The translations under genes and the position numbers were made by a program. Below are positions 34,370-45,491 of a stretch of 64,000 nucleotides of DNA, in pieces. This DNA comes from Pseudeuparius sepicola (lineage: Eukaryota; Arthropoda; Insecta; Coleoptera; Anthribidae), in NCBI GenBank assembly GCA_963920635.1, contig OY987298.1, forward strand, positions 122,335,735 through 122,399,734, given 5' to 3'. The stretch's first letter is position 1; each line of letters starts with the position of its first letter. The notes under the pieces are model-generated. The model was not told where the DNA came from and ran no database searches. It saw only the letters and a program-made list of their open reading frames with translations.

Positions 34370-36040
34370 TAAATTGCCCAAGCTGCGACTGAAATATTTT
34401 TCGTAAATTAATTGACATTTATTTTTTAATCTTCAAAGTGTGGTCTAGTTTCTATTAATAACACGTTCATCCATTTTTCTGTATTTCCACAGTGCCAACA
34501 TATTTCATCTCCGTGAAACTATTATTATTAATCCTGATCTTTTGACTGTTCCTGATATGGTTTATAAAAATCGACGCATTAGTTCCGGACAATAAGTCGT
34601 ACTGTAAAAACACCTACAAAAAGAACATAAAAGAGGTTTTGTAAATAACTCAAAAAATTGGTGGGTACTGGACCGACACTATAAAAGACCCGAGCATGAC
34701 GTCATATTTCATTGTTGTTTACGGACTGGGGTGGCGCTACTCGACAAAAAAATTGCGACTTATTATAGGTTATAGGGGGGTGTTCTGTGGCTATTGGTAT
34801 GTCAGTTTCTGACGTTTAAAATGTCCCAAATTTTAAATATCTAGCTTTATTACGATTTACCTTCTTTTTGCGGTAACGAATAATTGTCTTTACGTCCAGT
34901 ATTGGCAGTTTTATCCTATTAACACAGCTTTTATAGGTAGTTATAGATTATTTGTTTGTGGCAACGTGAAAATTTCATGCACATGAAGAAAATGGTATGC
35001 ACAGTGCACAGACCATTAGGTGAATTGCAGAAGAATAAACAATATTTTGGAATTATGAGATGATCTGATCAACCAGCTTAAGAAGCAAAAATTCTAGATA
35101 TTATTTTTGAAGAATATTTTGTAACATATGCAAGAATGAAGATAGAAAATTTTTTTAAAGCTCCAAAGCGAACCAATAAGTCCTCCATATAAAGAAGAAA
35201 CTGAAAAATCTAATGCTTTTTATGCTTACTTACACTACAATAATTAGCCATGGACTTCATTACAAACCAAAAGGTACCAAATACTCTTGCTTGCTTTTTA
35301 GACTCGCTTTTCTTAAGAAAATGTATGGAAATATGCCATGTGAACTTGTCAAATTAAGAGGGGCATAACAAACAAATATTTTATTTTATTTCGAATATTA
35401 AATTCGTGTAACGGACATATTTGCATGTTTTTATTTTATAAAAGATTTTGCAACAATGGTGTTTTATAACATTAAACCGTGTAAATTTGTTTCGTCGTGT
35501 GGCGCCAGTGGCGATTGCTTGAAACAGCGCTATGCACAGGTCTTTAATATAGTAGGTTGGGGAGAGGCTGTGTACACATAATTGATTTGAAAGTTTTTTA
35601 ATAATAAAACTTTTGTTGGTGTATATAATATGGTGTTGGTCCAGGTGGTTACAATTATTTTAAAAAAAGAAAACGAAAATTAAAAAAAAAAGAATAAGAA
35701 AAAAGCTACAGAAAGTATAAACCTGAATCAAATTTGCATATAAAACATGTCTATGTTGTCATTTAATAAAACAATGTTGACTTTGAATGCTCTTAAAAAT
35801 GTATCACCAAGATGAAATAAACGTAAACAAACCACTCTGCGTGGTGCCCACATGATCATACTATCACGTCGTCCGCATTATTTACAATGCATCGGGGTGA
35901 GACAAAACTTCCGCAAACGACTCAATGCTTTGTGATATTATAAACTGACGTCAGAGGAAGCTCGCTTGCTGCGTTTCGGATTGCTTTTTATTATCGGCGA
36001 CCTGAACCTTCGGGCCGTAACACCTGCAAGCGAGGGACTA
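34370..36040. other. AT-rich noncoding DNA
   Basis: No gene, no clear repeat. Small GC-richer points at 34690-34760 (gcatgacgtcatattt, a CRE-like site) and 35930-36040. Confidence 0.45.
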
Positions 36041-36360
36041 TTCACCTAGTAAACGATGCTTTGACACAATGAAATGTGTGTGAGTTTGAGTTTCGATAAA
36101 GGTATACAAACTGCTTCGAAAAGGAATATTCACCGACCCATGCGAATTTATAACGAGCACATCTCTGAGGTATGGCAAATCGGCGCAACCAGGGAAGCCG
36201 TCGTCGACGGATTAGACGCAAACTGGAAGAACAATGGACCAATCGAAGAACGATCGAGCTTCTGGTCGTTTTCGTTTGCGCCGGAAGCGGATATACGTTA
36301 TGATGGGCACGTCGCTGCCATGCCTCGGAATTGCGAATTTATCATTTGAGGTGCGCGCTC
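36040..36360. other. GC-richer island of unknown nature
   Basis: The plus frame from 36074 is open for 91 codons and the minus frame for 66. The plus frame contains VVDGLDANWKNNGPIEERSS and APEADIRYDGHVAAMPRN but no known domain. It could be an exon, a 5' region or conserved noncoding DNA. Confidence 0.3.
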
Positions 36361-36553
36361 AATAGGTTTGCCGGAACAAATCGTTCCTATCTTACCACCC
36401 TTTAATTCTCTGGATGATGGAACATATAGTTTTTATTGAAAGCGGGATTTTCTCAACATATCGACAAAAGTCAGCGGTAGATGATTATTATATTACTTTA
36501 TTTTCAGACTAAAACATAAAAGTTTTCCTATTCCGGATGCTTTAATTTGATTT

Positions 36554-36757
36554 TTATTCATCTTCTTTTTTTAGCGCTTCGGCAATATTTACTTTTGCTC
36601 GCGGTCTGTTATTTGCGTAGTTTTTTTGTGGGAAATTCATAGAACGTTTAATTTTGTCCAATATTCTGTCTTCGCTGCATAGTTTTTTTATTGCAGTATC
36701 GTGGATATTTTTAACTTCAATCGCAGCTACACACCCGACGGAGATTTCAGCAAACAA
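36554..36757 (-). CDS. Candidate 3'-terminal exon, lysine-rich end
   Basis: The minus-strand frame ends at a TAA within gaaTAAAaatc, so an AATAAA overlaps the stop. It reads EISVGCVAAIEVKNIHDTAI, then KKLCSEDRILDKIKRSMNFP, and ends RAKVNIAEALKKEDE. The balanced, charged composition is unlike chance frames in this AT-rich DNA. A possible acceptor (gttcttgttggacaataag on the minus strand) lies just upstream of 36757. I recognise no family. It could be the last exon of a cellular gene or of a transposon. Confidence 0.3.
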   Translation of the reverse strand: MFAEISVGCVAAIEVKNIHDTAIKKLCSEDRILDKIKRSMNFPQKNYANNRPRAKVNIAEALKKEDE

Positions 36758-36839
36758 CTCTTATTGTCCAACAAGAACAATTATTATTATTCGCCTTCAA
36801 AATCCAAGAAAACAGGACGATTTCATTAATTTGAATTTG

Positions 36840-38367
36840 TGAGCTTTTTTTCGCCGTTTCCGCTTAGGGATCGGTGGAAAACTGACGAGCTGGATTCCGA
36901 AAGGTTGTTGACCGCCCCGTTATAACCAGGTACGCTACCATGCGAGGGTGAGCCAGTGGCACTAAAAATGTTTACGTGATTTAAAAAATTGCATAAACAA
37001 ACTTCATAGGCGTGCTTTTGGGATCGAAACTGCTAGTTTAAATTTCTGTACTAATCAAAGTTCCACTCCGTATAGTAATACCGACTAAATACATTAGTTT
37101 TTAAATTGTGTTTTTAAGCGCTATACAGGCTGATCCATTTATAAAAAGGTGATATGTATAACCGTATGTTTAGAGACACGGTGGGTTAAGTTGGCTTAGA
37201 TTCTGTTTATGGTTTTAATTTTATTGCTTCAAAACGTTTATTTTGCCAGCTTATTGGATTTGGGGAAAATTAATGTCTCAGTGACAGTCCCTCTAGATAA
37301 AAAATAGCATTTGTAATATGGCTTCTATAAGTATTGTATGATGAGAGTTTTGGATTCTAATTTATACAAAAAAGGTGAATTTTATACGAAAAAGGTGAGT
37401 TCTGTCGGAACACGACAATGTTTTTTGTCAGGAAAATTCCATGCTTTTATAATTTATAGACTAAATTTAGAAAAAAGGTCAAAGAAAATGAGGGCAAACT
37501 TTAACCATTTTTGGGAGTTTCTACTATTTTCCAAGTTAGAAAAAAGTAGCTTACGTATCATGGGATCGATTTTTTAAAACTATCGAATGGCGCAAACCGT
37601 ACTACGATACTTTTATCAATTCGTTTGAAGGATACGGAGTGCTTTATTTTTGTGCGTTTCTTAAACTAACAACTTTTTGGTTTGCGAAAATTTGTAATTT
37701 TGGTAAAAATATTTATTTGTTGTTCATTATTTTACCTAGAATGCATTGGGATGTAGAGATATATCTTTGGCAAGCAGTTTTAAAGAAAAGTCCACAAGTG
37801 CGTCAAAGTAGAACCACAGGATTCAAATTGGAGCCGAGCAGGGCCATGTCTAATAAAATAAATTTAGAAATTGAAATATAGTATCTACAGTGGGTCTGGT
37901 TTTTCGTGTGAACCTGATTAAATATGTATTGGTTTGGCATTACCGGGAAAGACTGGTCGTCTGCAATTTTTTAAAGGGATGCGTTTTTCCCTCACCTTAC
38001 TTAGATTTTTAGGAAAGGAAGCACATGCAAGCACACTACATCAATGTTCTGGCATGTGCTTCCTTTGCTTGGTCACGGCGTATAAAACAAAGACGAATAT
38101 ATATCCGGCTTTGTTTTATACGCAAAAATATGGTGACAACATTATTAACAGACATCGAACTAACGGCAGGTACTTCCAATATAAGGTTTTATGTTATTTT
38201 AAGCGTAATGACAAATATATTTCGAAAATATATAATGTACCATTTAAATAACTTAAATTTATTTTTATTTTCAATTTTGCAATGCTCACTTTTGTTTTGC
38301 ATGATTGTGATGGCTCGGATGAAATTCTACAACTTGTGTCCAAAATAATAAAGATCCTGCATGCCTA
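36840..38367. other. Noncoding DNA with two adjacent perfect hairpins
   Basis: 38014-38066 (arms aaaggaagcacatgc, 15 bp) and 38078-38123 (arms gcgtataaaacaaag, 15 bp) are separated by only 11 bases. Open frames around them (up to 107 codons from 38025) show no domain. The rest is AT-rich. Confidence 0.5.
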
Positions 38368-38369
38368 TA

Positions 38370-39298
38370 CAGTATGGATGGAAATTGTGGAATATTGCTT
38401 ATATTTCTTAAAATATTCCTCATAATATGAAAAACTTGTTTTAATAAAAGTGTTAGGGGAAATTATTTCCCGTTTAGTGATATCAAGCAATCTTTCGTAG
38501 CACAAGAAATGTGGTTGCCATGATAACCGACTTGATTTTTTTAAATGGCACCATATACGTTTTTTGGTGAAAATTGATACATTGGAACTTTCTGAATACG
38601 ATACAATACAATTTTAATGGGGTTGCATAAGAAAAAAATACAAAAAAATTAAGTTTTCCATTATGCTATTGACAATGTTTGTCAAAATAATTATTAACAT
38701 CAAGTTAGCCAAAATTAGAACAATGGGAGACTGTCACTAGCTGTCAGTTGCTTGTAATTGTGTGCATTGTTAGAGTAAACGTACTTTTTTACTCCATTTT
38801 CTGTGTACTTAAGTACTTAGTAAGTTATAACGGCGCTTGAATTAAGTTAAACGGAAAGAATACAGGTTAACATACTAAGTACTTAAGTACACAGAAAATT
38901 CAGCAAAAAAGTACATTTAGTGTAACAATGTACACAGTTACACAGCTAGTGACAGTTTCGCATTGTTCTGATTTTGGCATGGTTAACTTGATGTTAATAA
39001 TTATTTTGATAACCATTTTAAACGTTTTTTGTATTTTTTTCTTATGCGACCCCATTAAAATTGTATTGCATCGTATTCAGAAAGTTCCAATGTATCAATT
39101 TTCACCAAAAAAGTGTATGGTGCCATTTAAAAAAATTAAACCGGTTACCATGGCAACCACATTTTTTGTGCTACGAAAGATTGCTTGATATCACTAAACG
39201 GGAAATAATTTCCCCCAACACTATTATTAAAACATGTTTTTGATATTAGGAATATTTTAAGAAATATAAGCAATATTCCACAATTTCTATCCATACTG
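38370..39298. mobile_element. CAGTATGG foldback MITE, 929 bp
   Basis: TA-CAGTATGGATGGAAATTGTG at the left and its near-complement at the right, with TA at 38368-38369 and 39299-39300. The arms are about 440 bp and meet near 38830-38880, where acttaagtacttagta is itself palindromic. Both arms contain an X-box-like sequence (gttgccatgataac; inverted gttaccatggcaac). Confidence 0.9.
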
Positions 39299-39503
39299 TA
39301 TATTATGTGGAAATAACATATTTTTCCTAGCGGAAATCCAGTAACAGATGAGCACAGCTCGCTGTTCTCTGCGATTTTTCTCTTGGTTACCACGATTGCA
39401 CCATTAATAATTCGAATCCTGCTTAAATCCTTAGGGCAAATTGTAGGCTAAATGTCATCGATCCCGCAAGTTACATAATACACAACTTGCAGAGATTTAT
39501 ATA

Positions 39504-40651
39504 CAGGGTGTAACTAAACTGATGGTCAAAAATGAAACCACATATTCTTGGAGTCAAAATAAGGGCACTTCTTCATATATTTTTATTTTTACTTCTTCAA
39601 ACTTGGCGTGTCACATGAGCAGATGAGCCGTCAAACTTAAGATTGACATGAAGCTTCTGAGGCTCCTAGTTGCGGAGATACAGGGTGTTAGTAAAATTAA
39701 TTTGTTCAGAACAATATGAATACCCTGTATAATCGCATTTTTTTAGTTTGTTTTGAGTGGTGAATAGAATGGTTAACAAAAAGTATCTCTTAGTATTTTT
39801 TCATATTCGCAGCCGTTTCTTAATTATTTTTAAAGAACGGCAACGCTGCAATGAACAATAGTCACTTTAAGAATAAATCTAGCAATCTGTGGATGTCAAT
39901 TAAACTTTATTTAACAAAATACAAACGCAAAAACAATAATAAAAGAAACGTATTGCTATTAGAAAATTAAATTATTAAATGTTCGAAATGACCGCCGTCT
40001 CTTTCAATACACGCAACTATGCGTTTCCGCATGTTTATTATTGCCATTCGCAAGTCCATAGCAAAAGTGCATATCGGTCAATTCTTCAAATGAAAATATA
40101 ATTTTTCAAAATATTGATACTATGGTGCAAAGTTGGCAACCAAATGATTCAAATAATGCCAAGTTTAATTGACATCCACAGATTGTTAGATTTATTCTTA
40201 AAATGACTTTTTTATTGCAGCATTGCCGTTCTTTGAAAATAATTAAAAAACGGCTGAGAATATGAAAAAATACTAAGAGATACTTTTTGTTAACCATTGA
40301 ATTCACCATTTAAAAAAAATTTAAAAAATGCGATTATACAGGGTATTCATATTTTTCTGAACTAATTAATTTTAATACTACCCTGTATCTCCGCAACTGG
40401 GGGCATCACAAGCTTCATATTAACCTTAAATTTGACAACTCATCCGCTCATGTGACACGCCAAGTTTGAAGAAAATATCTCATATAGTTCTAGAGATACT
40501 AAGAAATATGTGTATTTTTCTCTAAATTTCTACCTCTGTATAAAAAAAAAAACTATGACCCGTAGGAGAAAAAAATATATGAAGAAGTGCCCTTATTTTG
40601 ACTCCAAGAATACGTGGTTTCATTTTTGACCATCAGTTTAGTTACACCCTG
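39504..40651. mobile_element. CAGGGTGTAAC foldback with transposase remnant in its loop
   Basis: TA-CAGGGTGTAACTAAACTGAT at the left, complement at the right, TA on both sides (39502-39503 and 40652-40653). The arms run about 39504-39900 and 40155-40651. The loop keeps the final codons of a mariner-type transposase (next entry), so this foldback looks like an internally deleted and arm-expanded mariner-type element. Internal gtataatcgcat/atgcgattatac pairs mark secondary ends. Confidence 0.9.
39967..40059 (-). pseudogene. C-terminal 30 codons of a mariner-type transposase
   Basis: The minus-strand frame reads MDLRMAIINMRKRIVACIER, then DGGHFEHLII and a stop. The R-x-R-(I/L)-x-x-C-I-x-x-x-G-x-H-F-E-H-L ending is characteristic of a group of insect mariner-type (IS630-related) transposases; I recognise it from the family. 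The catalytic core is absent and the upstream frame is broken. The open sense and clean stop suggest that the deletion removed everything except the tail. Confidence 0.7.
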
Positions 40652-40653
40652 TA

Positions 40654-41842
40654 TAATTTATTAGAATTAGATTTAACAAAAATTTTGGAAAATTATACAG
40701 TGAGTGGTAATGGTCAAATTCTGAACATTTATATTTAGAGCTAATTACAAAGAATCCCCCAGAATATAACGTGACGAAACAAAAATTATTCTTCCAGGTA
40801 TCATTTATTTTTGAAGTTACTAAAATCCTCACTCGGAACATTGCTTTATCTTTCAGCATTAATTTAATTTTAGATCTTTACTAACTTTTAATTATTACAT
40901 CCACATCACCACGTGACTTTGTAAGATATCTACTTCAAATTTGCTATACATAATAATATTGCGGTTCGACGCTACTAAGCTAAATCTTTTCAGGTAGAGG
41001 GAAAAACTTTATTAATAAAATTTACTAATACATATTGAAAAAAAAGTTACGTAGACTTTATCATTTAATTATTAGTCTTTTTTATATTATACTATAGATA
41101 CATATTTTAAAAGCATAGGCGGCCGTAGTTAAAAAGAATATTAGAGTATAGTAAACGTGCCTTATGAATCAAATAATTAAGGTTGGTGGTAGAAGGATCT
41201 TTCTCTTCGAATTCAGCAAGCGAGAGCTGAGCCTCGCCTCTAATGATAAATCCGCAATTCCCAGGAATGGCTGCGACGTGCCCGTCAGGCGTATATCCGC
41301 TTTAGACAGAATATGAAAACGGCGGGACAGGGCTCTGCTCGCGTAGAGTTTTTCATAACAATTTAATTTTTCATTTCTATTATAAGAAATTTCTTGTTCC
41401 ATTATACAGGATGTTTTTTTAAGGCTACCACCGCGATAATCTAGCTTAATTTATATTGAAAATCTTTGTATGCAACAGAGTGCTCAAATAGTTTCAGGGT
41501 CTTCGGCTATGAAATTTGTTTATTTATTTTTATTAAATTTAAATTAAATTAAAGCGATTTTCTCCCTTATTTTGGGACCCACAAAAAAAGTTGGACAGCT
41601 AGGCGACCTAAAAGAAATGGGCATCCATGGCCAACTTTTCGTGCAATACTAAAAAGAATACTTAAATCAACAAAAGTCGTCATAGCATCAAGATTATTAA
41701 TTAATAATATTTTTACCCACTTTGAGGTTTCATTTATATTGCACGTCAATTTGGGAATGGATAGGGTGATTCATTTTTAAGGGACCCAACTGTAACAGGT
41801 GAAAGACCTTCAAAAAAGAACCGCACTTTTTCGTATAAACTA
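40654..41842. other. AT-rich noncoding DNA with a lone terminus at about 41404
   Basis: tatacaggatgtttttt at 41404 resembles a foldback end but no partner is evident. 41180-41350 is GC-richer. No gene. Confidence 0.45.
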
Positions 41843-42954
41843 TACAGGGTGAGTCACATCTAAAATCAGAGCCGAAAACACAAGGTAGAATTCGCTAAAA
41901 TAGGCACATATGCTTAATAAACATTAGCTCAAAAGCGCTTAGTTCTTCATATACAGCGTGTTGAAAGTTTTCCAAAATAACATTTTTTTTTCGAGCGCGT
42001 TTAAGAATTCCAACCAAATTTGGTACACATTATGCATTGGTATTATATAAATAATTGTGAAAAAAGTAATACGGTCCTGTGCAAAACGAAAATTTTTTTA
42101 GGTAGCTTATTTAATTTGGAACAAAAAGCGCCTCTTGGTATTTTTTGATGTCTAGTACAGTTTTTTTCGTAATTTCGGATTTTTTAAACTAGTGCGAAGG
42201 CTGTTACTGACATTTAAAATGAAGTAAATAACATTTTATTGTTTAAGGTGGCAATTGAACATTGCTTAATTCATTTTCTAATTTGCCCGTACACTCAGAG
42301 AAACGTTTATTAGCATTAATTAAAATATATTTAATGTAAATAAATCGTAGTTTCAAAAACGGAGAAACTTACGTCAGTTTCACTCAAACTGATAATATGT
42401 TAACGCGACTGAAAGAAACTCTCTTTGCTTACAACAGTTCGTATGTTTGTCATAAATAAATATGTACCATAGGAAAGATGAAGTAAATTCCCAAGAAAAT
42501 TAATATGTTTGTCGCAAAGTTGCCAAGTTTAGCACAATTTTATAGCAATACCATGAAAGCAACGCATTTTAATAATTAATGTTTTATATTCTTATATAAT
42601 ATATCAATATTTTTCCCATGCTACAGAATTTTTGTTATTAACATGCCTTATTCGTATACAGCTGATAACATTCCATTACGTTTCGTCGCAAAAACAGATA
42701 ATATTATTAAAGATTTTTAATTTTTGACTAAAACATATAATATTCATCATTAAATTACGTAGCTAATATTGAAATATGTGAAATTTTATTGTTAAATATA
42801 TGATGTTTTAATTTACTAAATTTAATGTTTTTATTTAATAAATGATTATTTTGTTTTAATAAACGTTTACTTACTGTAATGTTCAGAACAGATTGATAAT
42901 ATTGTTATTTATTTCCATCATTTATTAGAAGACTATACAGACTATGGTCAAAAC

Positions 42955-43958
42955 ATGAAGAATCTATAGAAAATCCCAAAATAAGTAGATTTTTTCATGT
43001 AAACATGTATGGAAATCCTAACGGTTTTCGTTAAATAGGGCGTTAAGTTTTCTTTTTTTTTCTCTCAAAGGAAGACAGCTAAGGCAAACATATTTGATAC
43101 AGTTTAGACACATATGAAATGCTATAAACTAAAAATAATTCGAACTGTCTACTTCCACCAGTGCCAGAGAGGGGGGTCAACAATAATATTTTTAAATAAA
43201 AAAATGATACCTACGCCAAGGGAATAGTAATCTTTTTTGCATTGACTAAATTTCCCAATCAATTCTAAGAAAAGAACGACTTGACTTTTTTACGAAAAAA
43301 GTACCTATCTACCTTTTTTTATAAATTCATTTTTGTGCATTTTAAATTTTTTTAGCAGAAGAAAATTTGAAATTTGAAATTTTGCGCACCTACTCAGTTT
43401 TTAATCGTGAACAACTTTCCTTAATAATATTTTGTCGTAAGAAAACTAGTTTTTCGCACCAGTAAGGTGCCCTTTTTACAGGTTTTACGACAAAATGTTA
43501 TTAAAGAGAGTTGTTTAAAATTAAGGTTTGGGTGTGCACAATTTCAAAAGCCTAGACCTAGTTTGATTCTCTTCTGCAAAAAAATTAAATCGCACAAACA
43601 TGAATTTTGTAAAAACGGTACATTTTTCGAAAAAAAAGTCAAGAGTAATTTCTTCTTGGAAGTGAATTTACTGTTCTAGTGGCGTACCATTTTTCTTATT
43701 AAACATATTATGATGGTTGACCCCCTCCCCTCTCCGGCACTGGTGGAAGTAGATAGGCCGAATTATTTTTAGTTTATATGTAGCATTTGGTTTATATGTA
43801 GATATGTTTGCTTTAGCTGTCTTCCTTTAGAAAAAATTAAAAACTTAACAAAAAATGAATTTTGACGCCCTGTTTAACGAAATCCGGTTTCCGATACATG
43901 ATTATATGAACAAATCTACTCATTTCACGTTTTCTATAGATCCTTGAAGTTTTGACCA
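42955..43958. mobile_element. TGGTCAAAAC foldback MITE, 1 kb
   Basis: TA-TGGTCAAAAC at the left and the complement at the right, with TA at 42953-42954 and 43959-43960. The arms are about 480 bp (atctatagaaaa, gccagagaggggggtcaac against gttgaccccctcccctctcc) and meet near 43450-43475. Arm identity is moderate. No coding capacity. Confidence 0.85.
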
Positions 43959-44139
43959 TAGAAGTTGGACCAACCTGAATAGGTTTTTGTAGTGTTCACC
44001 GTACAATATTTTTTTGTGCTGTGTATAGATTTTAAAAATATGTAATTTATCCTGCAAGTAACAGATAACCAAAGAAAATATCTTTCTAATGATACTTTTT
44101 TAGAAATATGCTTGTCTTACGTTAAAATATATAATTTTA

Positions 44140-44215
44140 CTTACCTGATGATATAGCCTTTGTGCCGAAACGTACGTTGTATAATTAACAAATAAATGAC
44201 GTTTTTGATATACTA
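44140..44215 (+). ncRNA. Hammerhead-ribozyme-like motif
   Basis: ctgatga (44145-44151) and cgaaa (44166-44170) reproduce the two conserved hammerhead core strands with 14 bases between them. Downstream, cgt..ttgt..acaa..acg can form the next hairpin. Stem II is weak (about 2 bp), so activity is doubtful. Similar arrangements occur at the 3' ends of the two Penelope-like elements in this window, which fits the known presence of hammerheads in Penelope terminal repeats. This one has no coding relic beside it. Confidence 0.4.
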
Positions 44216-44225
44216 TGTGAAAAAT

Positions 44226-44421
44226 GCCGAAATAAAAAATATTCACAAACAAAAAAGCCCTGTATCTCCCAAACGAATCGAGATATCAGGATGTGGTTTG
44301 CGGCATTCAACTTTTCTCGAAAATCGAGCACAGTATTAGTTCACCTTGGCGACTTTTTGTTTATCTCTTCGGTAACTTGGAGAAACCCCCAAAAACCATC
44401 CAATTTGGGACACCCTGTACA
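44226..44421. repeat. One-ended CAGGGTGTCCC fragment
   Basis: Ends ttgggacaccctgtac, a TA-flanked terminus of the CAGGGTGTCCC type. ccctgtatctcccaaac near 44259 is a familiar internal motif of such elements. No opposite end was found. Confidence 0.45.
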
Positions 44422-44527
44422 AATTTGTTCTTGAATTAAGCATTGCTATTTTTAGAATCGAACTTTACTTAATGGTATTTTAAATAAAACAACATATATT
44501 TGTATTGAACACTGTATTGGCATATCG

Positions 44528-44716
44528 CTAATCATGGTACAGGGTAACAATATGAAGTCCGTTAGTAACATGAGGTTCGAATGTTTGACCACTATACAGT
44601 TCTTTTATACTAAACCACTTATAACTTGAATTAATATCAAAGGCATACGCTCTAACATTCGGCCGAATTTCTACATTATCAATTAATTTGCAGTAAAAGA
44701 AAATATCATTTTTCAT
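44528..44716 (-). pseudogene. C-terminal relic of a transposon-type gene
   Basis: The minus frame contains FFYCKLIDNVEIRPNVRAYA, FDINSSYKWFSIKELYSGQT and FEPHVTNGLHIVTLYHD before a stop. The regular amphipathic composition and its position 0.7 kb downstream of the SAM-like exon (same strand) suggest a second exon of the same relic gene. The family resemblance is to repeat-associated proteins of aphids and other insects; I cannot name it. The ATG at the start is probably not a true start. No clear acceptor was found except possibly at gataatgtag near 44670. Confidence 0.4.
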
Positions 44717-45412
44717 TCATTTTTCATTTAGGTAGGTATAGTATGTTATTATTAGAATCTTATAAGGAACCCAAAACTAAGTACCTGTCTACGCCCCGCA
44801 AAGACTTCAAATATTTTATAACTAAATATTGGGTTCGAAGTACCTACTTACCTATTCACAAAAAAAAATTGCATTAGTTAAATTTCCAACTGTAAACAGG
44901 GCTTTTTAAGAGTGATCGAAATCTGTTTCTACCTAGATTTCAACCTAACTATTACCTATTTATGGGTATACCTAACTACTTACTGAAAATAAGAAAAATA
45001 TTACCGGAAATATCAATATGTTTGTCATTAAGATGGCAACTTCATAAAAAAATTATAGGAATTTACAGGTAATTAGTGTATAGCGTCCATATAAAATAGA
45101 TTTATTAACTATTAACTGATTTGTTAATCACAAATATATAAGAAGTTTAGACCAAGCTTTAAATTTTTATATGATTCTAATATATATAATGCACCTGTTA
45201 GTTAATAAATTTGTTAGAAGCAAACTTATTGTAGAGTTTATTTTGAAATATACTTGCAAAACAAAAAGCAGATTTATTTTTATAATACATAATAGGCATT
45301 ATGCTAAAATGAATAAAGTATATCATATATGCCTACAACTTCAATGTCTTTTTCTAAACAAAGCACATAATTAGAATTTTATATAATGAGAAGAACCTGA
45401 GAGAAAACTTAC

Positions 45413-45491
45413 CTTGAAAGTTTTCAAAGAGGCTTTCTAGGTCCCACGATTCAAGAAGTTTTTTTAAATCAGCGTGGTCCTGGTGCTCCAT
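45413..45491 (-). CDS. First coding exon, SAM-like N-terminus
   Basis: ATG at 45491 (context aaaaATGGAG) opens MEHQDHADLKKLLESWDLES and then LFENFQ. The exon ends CAAG|gtaagt at 45413, a perfect donor, in phase 1. The helical pattern L-x-x-L-L-E-S-W-x-L-E-x-L-F-E-x-F resembles the start of SAM-type domains, as found at the N-terminus of many repeat-associated insect proteins. GC-rich DNA upstream (45800-46000) may hold the promoter. It lies within the CACTCAG-ended element, so it is probably a transposon gene rather than a host gene. Confidence 0.5.

Noticed and set aside
36050..43000. LTR retrotransposon or endogenous virus
   Set aside because: No paired long terminal direct repeats, primer site or gag/pol motifs; the reverse transcriptase relics in the window are Penelope-like.
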